Part shown: in pieces, positions 1 to 7,921 of the stretch
Numbering within the stretch: position 1 is the stretch's first letter
How the letters are laid out: every line of letters begins with the position of its first letter
Assembly: GCA_039804165.1 (NCBI GenBank)
Contig: JBDRZZ010000031.1
Coordinates: 1-17,158, forward strand
From: a candidate division WOR-3 bacterium
Lineage (GTDB): Bacteria; Hydrothermota; UBA3072
Direction of reading: 5' to 3'
DNA length: 17,158 nucleotides
The notes under the pieces: generated by a model
The model's input: the letters and a program-made list of their open reading frames with translations, nothing else
Database searches by the model: none
Told to the model about the DNA's origin: nothing
Program-made: the position numbers and the translations under genes

Positions 1-65
1 CATAAAGTCAATAATTATCTATTTTTCTTTAATACGATGAGAAAGAACTCAAACAAGAATGATAA

Positions 66-257
66 AACACTTTAGAGATACTTATTGAGAGAAACAAATC
101 TCCTCAACTTGTCTACTGGTTTGTGGCGGATCTTGATAAACTCCTGGAGAAGAAAATGGTTGTGACTCTTGATCTGGAATTAGACCTTGTGAATGTTAAA
201 ATATCTCAAAGTGTCCACCACCTGCCTTGGAGGGTCTGGAAAAATAATAATTATTAA
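66..257 (+). other. Short unexplained open frame, possibly a gene remnant
   Basis: A frame stays open between a TAA at 63-65 and a TAA at 255-257. It reads as plausible protein (TLEILIERNKSPQLVYWF, then VADLDKLLEKK). There is no start codon at its beginning; the first ATG is at 156. A second frame beginning with ATG at 37 ends at 75, just where this one opens, so a single frameshift near 66-75 could join them. It is convergent with the operon ending at 296. I recognise no family. It may be the decayed 3' part of a small gene, or chance. Apart from this frame I see nothing in positions 1-295. Confidence 0.25.
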
Positions 258-295
258 TGCCAATTAAAACTTTTCGTCTAGATGTGCTTCTATAA

Positions 296-916
296 TTACT
301 GGAAATTTTCTTTCATCCAGGCGGCTCTTCGGCAGGTTGGACAGAGAATCTTGTACCAGTCTTCTCTTAAAAATTCTTCAGGCTCAATCAATTTGCCTTC
401 AAATTCTGCGATACTCATATCAGTATATTTTGATAGAACAATAGTGGGATTTGCAAAGGCTTTTTCTCCAAGTCTCTCACCAATCCACTCAAGATGCAAT
501 TTTGTCGTTATAATCTCACCGCATTTTTCGCACAAAACCAGTTCGTCTTCAACTTCCTGAATTGCATTTTTCCTGTCAAAAGTGTTTTTGGAATAGTTAT
601 TTGTATATTTAATACCTTTACCGGTTGTGCATAAAGCTCCACATTGTCCGCAGAGAAGACAGACATCATAAAGAAATCTCATTTTTCTGAATTTCTTTCC
701 GTCTTTTTCGGACTCTTCAACTTCAATGGCTCTTGCAGGGCAGACTTCAGCGCAAGCTCCACAGCGGACACACCCATCTTCCTGGTATTCAGGGAAACCT
801 CTGTATTCAGGAATAATATTAGGTGACTCAAAAGGAAATTTTGTCGTAAAAGGTCCTTTAATAAGAGCCCTTATTGCTTCCCCAAGTTCTCTGACTTTCG
901 GTTTTTTTATCCTCAT
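296..916 (-). CDS. HycF/HyfH/NuoI-type 2x[4Fe-4S] ferredoxin subunit of group 4 hydrogenase
   Basis: This 206-aa protein has two [4Fe-4S] motifs, C49-C52-C55-C59 (CVRCGACAEVCP) and C86-C89-C92-C96 (CLLCGQCGALC), the arrangement seen in NuoI, MbhN and HycF. In those complexes this subunit carries electrons towards the cluster of the NuoB-like small subunit at the membrane arm. A C-terminal extension carries a CxxC at 129/132 and another at 192/195 (CPTCRRA), which matches the extra CxxC pair of E. coli HycF/HyfH better than MbhN or NuoI. That pair could bind a metal, perhaps zinc. It is the last gene of the operon, 2 nt after mnhG and far from the other hydrogenase subunits. No strong terminator follows it. 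Confidence 0.88.
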   Translation of the reverse strand: MRIKKPKVRELGEAIRALIKGPFTTKFPFESPNIIPEYRGFPEYQEDGCVRCGACAEVCPARAIEVEESEKDGKKFRKMRFLYDVCLLCGQCGALCTTGKGIKYTNNYSKNTFDRKNAIQEVEDELVLCEKCGEIITTKLHLEWIGERLGEKAFANPTIVLSKYTDMSIAEFEGKLIEPEEFLREDWYKILCPTCRRAAWMKENFQ

Positions 917-918
917 TT

Positions 919-1251
919 TTATCTTCCTTTATCTTCCTTCAACTTATCCATTTTACTTCCTTCCCACAGTTTAAATCCTCCTAAATGAGAACCTCTTGAA
1001 AGAGCATGGGCTGCTGTCGGAGAGGTGAGCAGGATAAATATTATACAAATCAAAGCCTTTATTCCACCAACGCTCACAATACCCATTTCCAGAGCTACAC
1101 CAAATAGTATTGCACAGGTTCCAAGAGTAACCGACTTTGTCGCAGCCTGCAGACGATTGTAAATATCAGGTAGCCTGATAAGACCAAGACATCCCAATAA
1201 ATCAAAAATAACCCCAACAATGACAAAACTTAAAGCAAGATTATTACTCAT
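919..1251 (-). CDS. mnhG: Mrp/Mnh antiporter subunit G
   Basis: Small membrane protein (110 aa from the chosen start) of the MnhG/MrpG/PhaG family, with about three hydrophobic segments. Family signatures visible are GCLGLIRLPDIYNRLQAATK near the N-terminus and LTSPTAAHALSR after the third segment, followed by a charged tail. MnhG is an accessory subunit of the multi-subunit Na+/H+ antiporter; its Mbh counterpart is MbhC. The frame extends upstream to 1296, but the ATG at 1251 has a strong GGGAGGGG site just upstream and gives the usual length. This start overlaps the end of mnhF by 8 nt, indicating translational coupling. Confidence 0.9.
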   Translation of the reverse strand: MSNNLALSFVIVGVIFDLLGCLGLIRLPDIYNRLQAATKSVTLGTCAILFGVALEMGIVSVGGIKALICIIFILLTSPTAAHALSRGSHLGGFKLWEGSKMDKLKEDKGR

Positions 1252-1501
1252 CGAAACCCCTCCCTTCAAGGAATTTGACAAGGGCAAGAGTTCCAATAAA
1301 AGAAAGGATTGACCAAGAAATAGCTATATAGAGATAAAAATCTCTTTTTTCGTAAGCCGCAAAAAGAGCGCACATACCAATCACGAGAATACCAAGTATG
1401 TCTATGGCAACCATTCTGTCAGGCGGGGTTGGTCCCACAAGGACTCTATAAAGACACATAAAAGATGCAATTATTAAACAAATAAATAAAAAAGTAAACA
1501 T
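1244..1501 (-). CDS. mnhF: Mrp/Mnh antiporter subunit F
   Basis: An 85-aa hydrophobic protein with three predicted membrane segments and the family signature RVLVGPTPPDRMVAIDILG after the first one. It matches MnhF/MrpF/PhaF (MbhB in Pyrococcus Mbh), a small subunit of the membrane sodium/proton antiporter module. The length is normal for the family. Its ATG shares one base with the TAA of mnhE (TAATG), and its 3' end overlaps the mnhG start, so E, F and G are translationally linked. The order E-F-G is the standard Mrp order. Confidence 0.92.
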   Translation of the reverse strand: MFTFLFICLIIASFMCLYRVLVGPTPPDRMVAIDILGILVIGMCALFAAYEKRDFYLYIAISWSILSFIGTLALVKFLEGRGFDE

Positions 1502-1989
1502 TATTCGAAAATCCTCCTTAACATTCTTTCAAATCTACCTAAGATTATTTCTCTTTGGACTTCCGGGTCATCACTTATAATGTTTATCCAGTGCACATAA
1601 AAATTTTCACCGTCAACCTCTACGGTGAGAGTTCCTGGAGTTAGCGTTATTGAATTGGCGAGAATTACCTTTGCAAATTCATTTTTAAGTTTCGTTTTCA
1701 CCTTAACAATTCCCGGATTTATTGGTAGAGAAGGGTTTAAAACCCTGTAAGCAACATCAAAATTAGCGAGAATTATGTAATACACGAGATAAGGTATATA
1801 AAGAAGAGCAAAAAAGAACCTTTTTGGTTGTAATAACTTTATAATATCCTCCGGGAAAAGTTTACGCGTAAGGATAGTGATAAATAAGGCTACTAAAACT
1901 CCAGCCATAATATCCTGAAGTTTTAAGGACCAGGTCAGTAGAACCCACATTATAAAGTATATGATAAACTGGGCAAATTTTTTCTTCAT
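1501..1989 (-). CDS. mnhE: Mrp/Mnh antiporter subunit E
   Basis: 162 aa from the chosen start. The N-terminal half has two to three membrane segments. The C-terminal half is a soluble domain with the MnhE signature NSITLTPGTLTVEVDGENFY near residues 107-126, then HWINI. The family is MnhE/MrpE/PhaE (MbhA in Mbh), which contributes to assembly or function of the cation/proton antiporter. The open frame reaches 2070, but the ATG at 1989 makes a 4-nt ATGA overlap with the mnhD stop and begins MKKKFAQFII, a normal N-terminus. The longer start would overlap mnhD by 85 nt and add a non-hydrophobic leader, so I rejected it. Confidence 0.9.
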   Translation of the reverse strand: MKKKFAQFIIYFIMWVLLTWSLKLQDIMAGVLVALFITILTRKLFPEDIIKLLQPKRFFFALLYIPYLVYYIILANFDVAYRVLNPSLPINPGIVKVKTKLKNEFAKVILANSITLTPGTLTVEVDGENFYVHWINIISDDPEVQREIILGRFERMLRRIFE

Positions 1990-3473
1990 ATCCCAAGCAC
2001 CGATGAAATATAGCCTAATTGGTTTAATATGACACTCTCTGCGGGTATAATCAGGCTTTCTATTATCCAACCGTTAAAGATTCCTACAAAAAGACAAAAA
2101 ATAGCCAGAATTATTAGAGGCATTAACATCGCAAAAGGTGCTTCTCGAACATTTCTCGTATTTGAAGTTAATTCCCCAAAAATAACATTTTTCTGGAACC
2201 GAAGATAATAAGCTAAAGTCAAAAAAGAAGTCAAAATAAGAAGCACACCTAGCCATATATAACCCGCTGAAAAAGCAGCAAGAATTATTATCAACTTACT
2301 CCAGAAACCATTAAAGGGCGGCACTCCAGCAATAGAAAGAGAGCCTATAACTGACACCCCTGATGTGACTGGCATAATTTCTCGTAAGCTCCCAAGTTCG
2401 GATAATTTTCTCGTTCCTCTACACCTCTCAATTGCACCTGATGAAAGAAAAAGAAGCGATTTAAATCCTGCGTGATTGAATAGATGGAAAAGGGAACCGA
2501 TAATAGCAAAAGGAGTGCCTATTCCAATTCCTACAACTACATAACCCATCTGGCTAATTGAAGAAAAAGCGAAGATTCTTTTTATATCATCCTGCCCAAA
2601 ACCCATTAAAGCTCCAACCACCATTGAGATACTACCCATTACAATAAGAATATTTGAAATAATCGGATTCATTCCAATCATGTTATAGAAAACCCGGACG
2701 AGAGAATAAATCCCGAGAACCTTAATCAAAACACCTGAAAGCATCACTGATATAGGAGCCGGAGCCGAAGAATGAGCATCAGGTAACCAGGCATGGAAAG
2801 GCACAAGACCTGCTTTAAGACCAAAACCAACAATAAATAAGCCAACAACCATTAAAACCGATTTATTGGAACCATCAGGATTAATTTCAAGAAGAAATCT
2901 CGCAACATCAGCCATATTAAGCGAACCAGTCACTGCGTAAATCATTCCAATCCCAAATAAAATCAGTATTGAAGCAAAAGCCCCTAATATCAAATACTTA
3001 AACGAAGCCTCCAATTCTTCAGCATCTACCCCATAACCTACAAGAGCATATGATGCGATGGACGCAATCTCAAGAAATACAAATAGATTGAATAAATCTC
3101 CCGTGAGCACAACCCCATTCATCCCTGCAAGCATAAATAAAAATAAAGTGAAAAACCTAAGATAATCTTCATATTTTTTAATATATGAGAACGAATAAAT
3201 TAAAGCAAGAGAGGCTATTCCGTTAGTAATCAGTAACATAAGTTGGGCAAGATAATCTTTTACTAAAATAACTCCAAAAGGAGGTTTCCATCCACTCATT
3301 TCGTGAACAATGGTCTCTTTACCCCAGACGAGAGCGAGGATAACGAGTAATGAAATAGAAGTGAGAATTGACCATATTCTCGGAAAGTGTTTCTTGTCAA
3401 ACTTTCCTATAATCAAAATAAAAATTGCGCTGAATACAGGAATCGCTATAAATAGTGGTAATAAGGCGCTCAT
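1986..3473 (-). CDS. mnhD: Mrp/Mnh antiporter subunit D (NuoN/M-like)
   Basis: A 495-aa polytopic membrane protein of the NuoL/M/N-MrpA/D superfamily, about 14 helices. Ion-channel residues are in place: E135 in LFVFLEIAS (TM5 Glu), K220 in FGLKAGLVPFHAWLPDAHS (TM7 Lys), K251 (TM8 Lys), H330/H334 and K393 in GFWSKL (TM12 Lys). These residues form the cation/proton path in complex I and Mrp antiporters. The equivalent in Pyrococcus Mbh is MbhH, the subunit that docks the hydrogenase to the Mrp module. It lies 2 nt after mnhC. With the 619-aa protein at 4851-6710 it is the second large antiporter-like subunit in the operon. Confidence 0.93.
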   Translation of the reverse strand: MSALLPLFIAIPVFSAIFILIIGKFDKKHFPRIWSILTSISLLVILALVWGKETIVHEMSGWKPPFGVILVKDYLAQLMLLITNGIASLALIYSFSYIKKYEDYLRFFTLFLFMLAGMNGVVLTGDLFNLFVFLEIASIASYALVGYGVDAEELEASFKYLILGAFASILILFGIGMIYAVTGSLNMADVARFLLEINPDGSNKSVLMVVGLFIVGFGLKAGLVPFHAWLPDAHSSAPAPISVMLSGVLIKVLGIYSLVRVFYNMIGMNPIISNILIVMGSISMVVGALMGFGQDDIKRIFAFSSISQMGYVVVGIGIGTPFAIIGSLFHLFNHAGFKSLLFLSSGAIERCRGTRKLSELGSLREIMPVTSGVSVIGSLSIAGVPPFNGFWSKLIIILAAFSAGYIWLGVLLILTSFLTLAYYLRFQKNVIFGELTSNTRNVREAPFAMLMPLIILAIFCLFVGIFNGWIIESLIIPAESVILNQLGYISSVLGI

Positions 3474-3475
3474 CT

Positions 3476-3826
3476 CTAACCTCTAAGCCTATTTATCTCG
3501 TCCATATCAAAAGTTCCGTATCTCTCGTAAAGTCTAATAGCCATTGCAACCATTAATGCAAGAGTCCCAAGTCCGATAACGATAGAAGTTAGAACCAGAG
3601 CCTGTGGCAAAGGGTCAACAGCAGTGCGAATAAAGGTCTCGAAGTCCATATCTTTAGTCAGAATAGGAGGAATTCCAGATTTTTTGAATCCAAGGAGTAC
3701 GAGAAAAAGATTAACCGAATATTCCATTATTGCAACTCCAAGAATCTTTTTAACAATATGTCTCTTTACCACAAGAGCATATAAACCTATACTTAACAAC
3801 ACGAAATCAAGAAAATATAAAGTCAT
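3476..3826 (-). CDS. mnhC: Mrp/Mnh antiporter subunit C (NuoK-like)
   Basis: A 116-aa protein with three membrane segments. It contains the NuoK/MnhC core (KKILGVAIMEYSVNLFLVLL), with a Glu in the second segment, and the signature ALVLTSIVIGLGTLALMVAM in the third. The family is MnhC/MrpC (MbhG in Mbh), homologous to complex I NuoK, and takes part in ion translocation. The ATG is preceded by GGAGGT six bases upstream and overlaps the mnhB stop by 4 nt (ATGA). The insert between segments two and three (GIPPILTKDMDFETF) is ordinary for MnhC. Confidence 0.92.
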   Translation of the reverse strand: MTLYFLDFVLLSIGLYALVVKRHIVKKILGVAIMEYSVNLFLVLLGFKKSGIPPILTKDMDFETFIRTAVDPLPQALVLTSIVIGLGTLALMVAMAIRLYERYGTFDMDEINRLRG

Positions 3827-4281
3827 TTTTCGACCTCCGTAACCACTCTCTGAAGTATTGATAGAGCAAGGAAAACAATATAAAGACTCATCCCTACCTT
3901 CAATGTTATTGCAAGGTTATACAAGATAATACTACCCGCAGAAAACAAATTGAAAGGAGTTCCTTTTGGGAGAAAATTGAAGAGAAATTTTCCACTAAAC
4001 CATAAACCAATTAGCCCAAGAATAAGAAAAGCAAGAGCCCCAAAATCATCGGCAATAGAACCCGCCATTCCTGAAACCATACTTTCCACAACTTTCCTTC
4101 CATAAGCAAGGGTTATGAGTATATACGCAAGAGCAATCATCACTCCTCCAGGAAAACCTCCTCCAGGAGTGATATGTCCATAGAGAACAATGTAAGCCCC
4201 AAAAACAAGCATAAACCCAACCATTACATTGGTTATATTTTTCACAATAAAAGTCATTCCTGAATTTTTCTTTTTTTTCAT
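3823..4281 (-). CDS. mnhB: Mrp/Mnh antiporter subunit B
   Basis: A 152-aa membrane protein with four predicted helices and the diagnostic MnhB motif GHITPGGGFPGGVMIALAYI (about residues 35-54). The family is MnhB/MrpB, called MbhF in the Pyrococcus membrane-bound hydrogenase. It begins 1 nt after the fused mbhD-E gene. The N-terminus is very basic (MKKKKNSG), so an internal ATG at residue 9 is an alternative start. The neighbours on both sides are Mrp/Mbh genes, so its role in the antiporter module is secure; whether Na+ or H+ is moved cannot be read from this sequence. Confidence 0.92.
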   Translation of the reverse strand: MKKKKNSGMTFIVKNITNVMVGFMLVFGAYIVLYGHITPGGGFPGGVMIALAYILITLAYGRKVVESMVSGMAGSIADDFGALAFLILGLIGLWFSGKFLFNFLPKGTPFNLFSAGSIILYNLAITLKVGMSLYIVFLALSILQRVVTEVEK

Positions 4282-4282
4282 T

Positions 4283-4846
4283 TTAATGCTCCCTATCTAT
4301 CCGTAAGAAATCCTTATGCTGCTCACGTTTCCATCTGCGTAGTATTGCAAAAGCACCACTAATTGAAACAAAAAGCACCATTGCTTCTCCAAAAGTGTCA
4401 TAGGCTCTGTAATCGAGAATGACAGAGGTTACAAAATTGGTTGCTCCCACATCCCGCAGTCCATTATTTAAATAATAATTTGAAATTCTCATTAGAGGCT
4501 CTCCAAAGGGAGGAAGAGATCGAAATGCAAACCAGGCAAAAACAAGTATTACTCCCACAAAAATGAGAGTGGTTCTATTGGAAAGAACGTGTTCTTCCTT
4601 CTTTTCTATAGAAACATTGTCCACATTTATTGTTGAACGAATAAGGATTATTAAGGATAAAATCTCCACAATGACCTGAGTTATCGCTATATCTGGAGCA
4701 CCAAGAAATAAAAACATAATTGAGAGAATAAAACCCACAGAACCAATAGCTATGACAGCAGAAAGCATATTCTTGATTTCTATTGTAATAATAGAACCTA
4801 TTATCATAAAAACAAGTAAAATATGTAAAATAATTATGGTTTCCAT
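4283..4846 (-). CDS. Fused MbhD-MbhE (DUF4040 plus MbhE domains; MrpA C-terminal part)
   Basis: 187 aa. Residues 4-72 form three hydrophobic segments with the DUF4040/MbhD signature FLGAPDIAITQVIVEILSLI. A charged linker follows (about 75-92). Residues 94-170 carry a membrane segment and the MbhE signature NFVTSVILDYRAYDTFGEAM. In Pyrococcus Mbh these are two proteins, MbhD and MbhE; in bacterial MrpA both form the C-terminal extension of the NuoL-like domain. Here they are fused to each other but separated by a 4-nt gap from the NuoL-like gene just upstream. The gene starts after a GAGAGGT site. Confidence 0.85.
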   Translation of the reverse strand: METIIILHILLVFMIIGSIITIEIKNMLSAVIAIGSVGFILSIMFLFLGAPDIAITQVIVEILSLIILIRSTINVDNVSIEKKEEHVLSNRTTLIFVGVILVFAWFAFRSLPPFGEPLMRISNYYLNNGLRDVGATNFVTSVILDYRAYDTFGEAMVLFVSISGAFAILRRWKREQHKDFLRIDREH

Positions 4847-4850
4847 ATTT

Positions 4851-6710
4851 TTAACCTCTCATTAAAATGGACATTATTATCATTAATCCTATAATACACC
4901 AAGATAGATAGGTTGACAAGATTCCATCATGCAAATTTTTTAATTTTTCGACAATTGATTTCCATCCTATAATTTTTGTTATATTGTACAAATCATAGGA
5001 GCCCCTATCGCAATCCTTAAGAAAAGTTCCTATAAAGGGAAGTTCAAAAATCGTAAGATAAAGACCTGTCCCGGGGAATCTTCTCTCCTCAAGCCCAAAC
5101 TTCTCCCCACCGGTAAATATTGATTCTTCTCTATAATTAAATATTTTCCCAAACAAATATAACCCAACGCCGATTACAAGACCAATAATCAAAGCCACGG
5201 TAGCCTCGTATGGTTTCCATAGTGTATTGGTAAAACTAAGACCTGCTAAGACTTCTGCTGGAGAAATCTTTGCAAGGACATTAAATTCCATCGGTATAAA
5301 GAAATAATTCATCGAAAACCCAGGAAAAATACCGAAGAAAATACAGAGAATTGCCAAAACAGAAATTGGTCCTGTCATCAACAAAGAAGGCTTTCCAGCT
5401 TTTTCAAAAATATTCGAAGCACCTCCAAAATAAACAGAATAAATGACCTTCAAAAAAGAAGCAAGAGTTAAAGCACTTCCAAAAACTGCAAGAACAAGAA
5501 ATACAGGTTGTCCTGCTAAAAGCACACCCTGATAAACCATCCACTTAGAGGTAAAACCATTCAAAGGCGGAACTCCGGATATAGCAAGAGCAAGAATCAG
5601 ATTGGAAATCATCATAAATGGCATTTTTCGATACAAGCCTCCCAATTCTTCCAATTCTGTTGTTCCTGTTTCCTTCTCAATAGCCCCAGCACATAGAAAA
5701 AGACCACCTTTGTATATTACATTGTTAAGCATATGAAATAAACCACCCAAAACCCCAACTGGATTTCCCGTTGCAATGCCAAGAACCATATAACCAACCT
5801 GACTAACAGCATGATAGGACAACAATTTCTTGAGATTGTGCTGAATTAGAGCCAGAAGAACTCCAATAATGATTGTGAGAGCACCTATGAGCATAACGAT
5901 AAAGGTTAAGATTGGTTGGACAGAAAATAATTTTAACATTGCGAGAGATAAAAGATAAATACCGAGTAATTTATCAAGAGAACCAGGGATAAAAGCCACC
6001 ATTGAAACAGGAGCCTCTTCCGAAATATCAGGAATCCAGGTGTGAAAAGGAATAGCCCCGGCTTTTGCAAGAGCTGAGATAACAAAAGAGAAGAACGCTA
6101 CTCTGGGAAGAACCCCTTCTGTAGAAATAGAAATTAAATCTATATCCAGATTCCCTATAGTTACCCAGATATAAATAACACCAAAGAGGAAAAATGCATC
6201 TGCAAAACCAAGAATAACATAGGTTTTTCGAGCTGCCTCGGAAATCCCCTTGCCTTTGCCAAGATTGATGTAAAGAAAGAAAACAGCCGTAACCATTTCC
6301 CAGAAAGTTAGCAGGAATAATAAATTTGAAGAAAGAAATACACCCGAAGCTCCCGAAAGAGTCCAGAGGAAATAAGTTAGAAATTGATTATCTCCTGTCA
6401 CCACTTCATCTCTGGAGCGAATAATGTATATAGAAACTAAAAATCCAATAAGATAGGTGAATAAAAGCATAAAACCACTAATCTGATTGAGTTTGAGAGT
6501 CCAATCTGCCCTATAATTTAAAAATTTGAAAGATAATAAACTCTCTACTACACCTCCTAAATTAAACAAACGGTAAGAAAGAATAAGCAAATAAAGAGTT
6601 ACTGCAACAGTTAGCGATTGTTTAAATCTTTTTAACCTCGGGACAATCAAAGTGAAAATCCCTGCAAGGAAAGGTATTATTATTGGATACAACAGTATAT
6701 TACCACCCAT
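4851..6710 (-). CDS. NuoL/HyfB/MrpA-like proton-translocating antiporter subunit
   Basis: A 619-aa polytopic protein of the NuoL/M/N superfamily. Expected channel residues are E138 (LTFWEMVTA), K216 (ALAKAGAIPFHTWIPD), K247 (SLDKLLGIYLL), H326, K334 and K389 (GFTSKW). The PFHTWIPDISEEAP and SLDKLLGIYLL stretches resemble HyfB, Mbx and Ech-type NuoL subunits. The C-terminal extension (about 540-619, with LHDGILSTYLSWC) also looks like that of hydrogenase-associated NuoL proteins. It directly precedes the MbhD-E gene; together the two would make an MrpA of normal size, so a split MrpA is an alternative reading. The ATG shares one base with the large-subunit stop and has GGAG five bases upstream. 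Confidence 0.9.
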   Translation of the reverse strand: MGGNILLYPIIIPFLAGIFTLIVPRLKRFKQSLTVAVTLYLLILSYRLFNLGGVVESLLSFKFLNYRADWTLKLNQISGFMLLFTYLIGFLVSIYIIRSRDEVVTGDNQFLTYFLWTLSGASGVFLSSNLLFLLTFWEMVTAVFFLYINLGKGKGISEAARKTYVILGFADAFFLFGVIYIWVTIGNLDIDLISISTEGVLPRVAFFSFVISALAKAGAIPFHTWIPDISEEAPVSMVAFIPGSLDKLLGIYLLSLAMLKLFSVQPILTFIVMLIGALTIIIGVLLALIQHNLKKLLSYHAVSQVGYMVLGIATGNPVGVLGGLFHMLNNVIYKGGLFLCAGAIEKETGTTELEELGGLYRKMPFMMISNLILALAISGVPPLNGFTSKWMVYQGVLLAGQPVFLVLAVFGSALTLASFLKVIYSVYFGGASNIFEKAGKPSLLMTGPISVLAILCIFFGIFPGFSMNYFFIPMEFNVLAKISPAEVLAGLSFTNTLWKPYEATVALIIGLVIGVGLYLFGKIFNYREESIFTGGEKFGLEERRFPGTGLYLTIFELPFIGTFLKDCDRGSYDLYNITKIIGWKSIVEKLKNLHDGILSTYLSWCIIGLMIIMSILMRG

Positions 6711-7921
6711 TATATCTCCATTCTGTAAAGAGGAGGCGTTTTACCCAATTTTTTTATAATATCTTTTGTTTTCTCTACGCTCAATTTCAGCAATTCTTTC
6801 TCTCCAAGGATCTTCTTATTGTTGTTCTTATCAATAACCGCAACCCTTTCTGTACAACAATAACAGGGATCAATGGAAGCGGTTATAAGAGCAACATCTG
6901 CAATTGTCTCTCCCTTGCAGGAGGCTTTAAAAGTTGGCAGATTATTGAAAGTAGGAGCCCTTATCTTATGTCGATAAGGCATATTCGAACCATCGCTTCG
7001 CACATAATGAAAAACTTCACCTCTCGGAGCTTCATAACGACCACAACCTTCACCAGGTGGAACCTCTCTAATATCCGCATCAATTGGACCTTCCGGTAAA
7101 CTCGAAAGAGCCTGTTTTATCATAGAGATAGACTCAAAACATTCAAGAAGACGAACAACACCTTTACTGAAAACATCCCCATCTTCTTGAACAATAACCT
7201 TCCACTTAAGGTCTTTATATCCATCAAGAGGTTCATCTTTTCTAACATCAAAAGGCACTCCTGACCCCCTAGCTGTAGGACCAACTGCAGAATAAAGAAT
7301 CGCATCTTCTTTTTTCAAAACACCAATTCCTTTGAGTCTTTTGTGAATCACAGGGTCATCGAGAATCGCATCTGTAAGCATCTGGATAGGTTTCTCAACT
7401 TCAACAATCCGTTCCAACCCGTATTCAATCTGCTCTTTATTAAAATCTCTTCTAACTCCACCTGGTTTAAACATTGCATAATGATTTCTGTTACCAGTCA
7501 ATTTCTCACAAATTTCCAGGATTGTCTCTCTGTATTTCCAAGCCCACATCCAAACAGTATTATATCCAATAAAATGCCCTGCAAGACCAACCCAGAGGAG
7601 ATGAGAATGGAGTCTTTCTAATTCACAAACAACAACTCTAATCAGCTGAGCTCTTTTCGGAACTTCACAACCAAGGAGATCTTCCACAGCAAGGCAATAA
7701 GCCATTGGATGGGAAGTTGAACAGATTCCGCAGATTCTTTCAACAAGATATGCAACTTGGTCCCATGTTTTACCTTCGGACAATTTCTCAACCCCCCTGT
7801 GATTATAACCGATTTCAACATCAAGATCAACCACTCTTTCACCTTCAACGTAAAGTTTGAAGTGTTCGGGTTCTTCAAGGAGTGGATGATATGGACCAAT
7901 TGGAATTATCGTTTCTTTCAT
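6710..7921 (-). CDS. mbhL: Group 4 [NiFe] hydrogenase large (catalytic) subunit, NuoD/HycE-like
   Basis: 403 aa, homologous to complex I NuoD, but it keeps both Ni-binding motifs: C64/C67 in ERICGICSTSHP and C353/C356 in DPCYCCTER. NuoD lacks these, so this is a true hydrogenase subunit that reduces protons or oxidises H2 in the cytosolic arm of the complex. N-terminal EIGYNHRGVEKL and ERLHSHLLWVG are typical for group 4. After R359 there is a 44-residue tail, as in HycE, where a HycI-type protease cuts just after the equivalent Arg during maturation. The start overlaps the NuoC-like gene by 4 nt (ATGA). The exact subgroup (Mbh, Mfh or other) would need a tree. Confidence 0.93.
   Translation of the reverse strand: MKETIIPIGPYHPLLEEPEHFKLYVEGERVVDLDVEIGYNHRGVEKLSEGKTWDQVAYLVERICGICSTSHPMAYCLAVEDLLGCEVPKRAQLIRVVVCELERLHSHLLWVGLAGHFIGYNTVWMWAWKYRETILEICEKLTGNRNHYAMFKPGGVRRDFNKEQIEYGLERIVEVEKPIQMLTDAILDDPVIHKRLKGIGVLKKEDAILYSAVGPTARGSGVPFDVRKDEPLDGYKDLKWKVIVQEDGDVFSKGVVRLLECFESISMIKQALSSLPEGPIDADIREVPPGEGCGRYEAPRGEVFHYVRSDGSNMPYRHKIRAPTFNNLPTFKASCKGETIADVALITASIDPCYCCTERVAVIDKNNNKKILGEKELLKLSVEKTKDIIKKLGKTPPLYRMEI

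Noticed and set aside
245-256. Palindrome TAATAATTATTA as the operon terminator
   Set aside because: The stem is only six A/T pairs, with no loop and no clear T-run in the right place; it is expected often in such AT-rich DNA.
1986-2070. Longer start for mnhE at 2070
   Set aside because: It would overlap mnhD by 85 nt and add a non-family leader; the ATG at 1989 forms a standard ATGA overlap.
6683-7099. Plus-strand open frames opposite the hydrogenase and antiporter genes (for example 6683-7099, 7343-7621, 10564-10833)
   Set aside because: They are antisense shadows of well-supported genes and show no protein family features.
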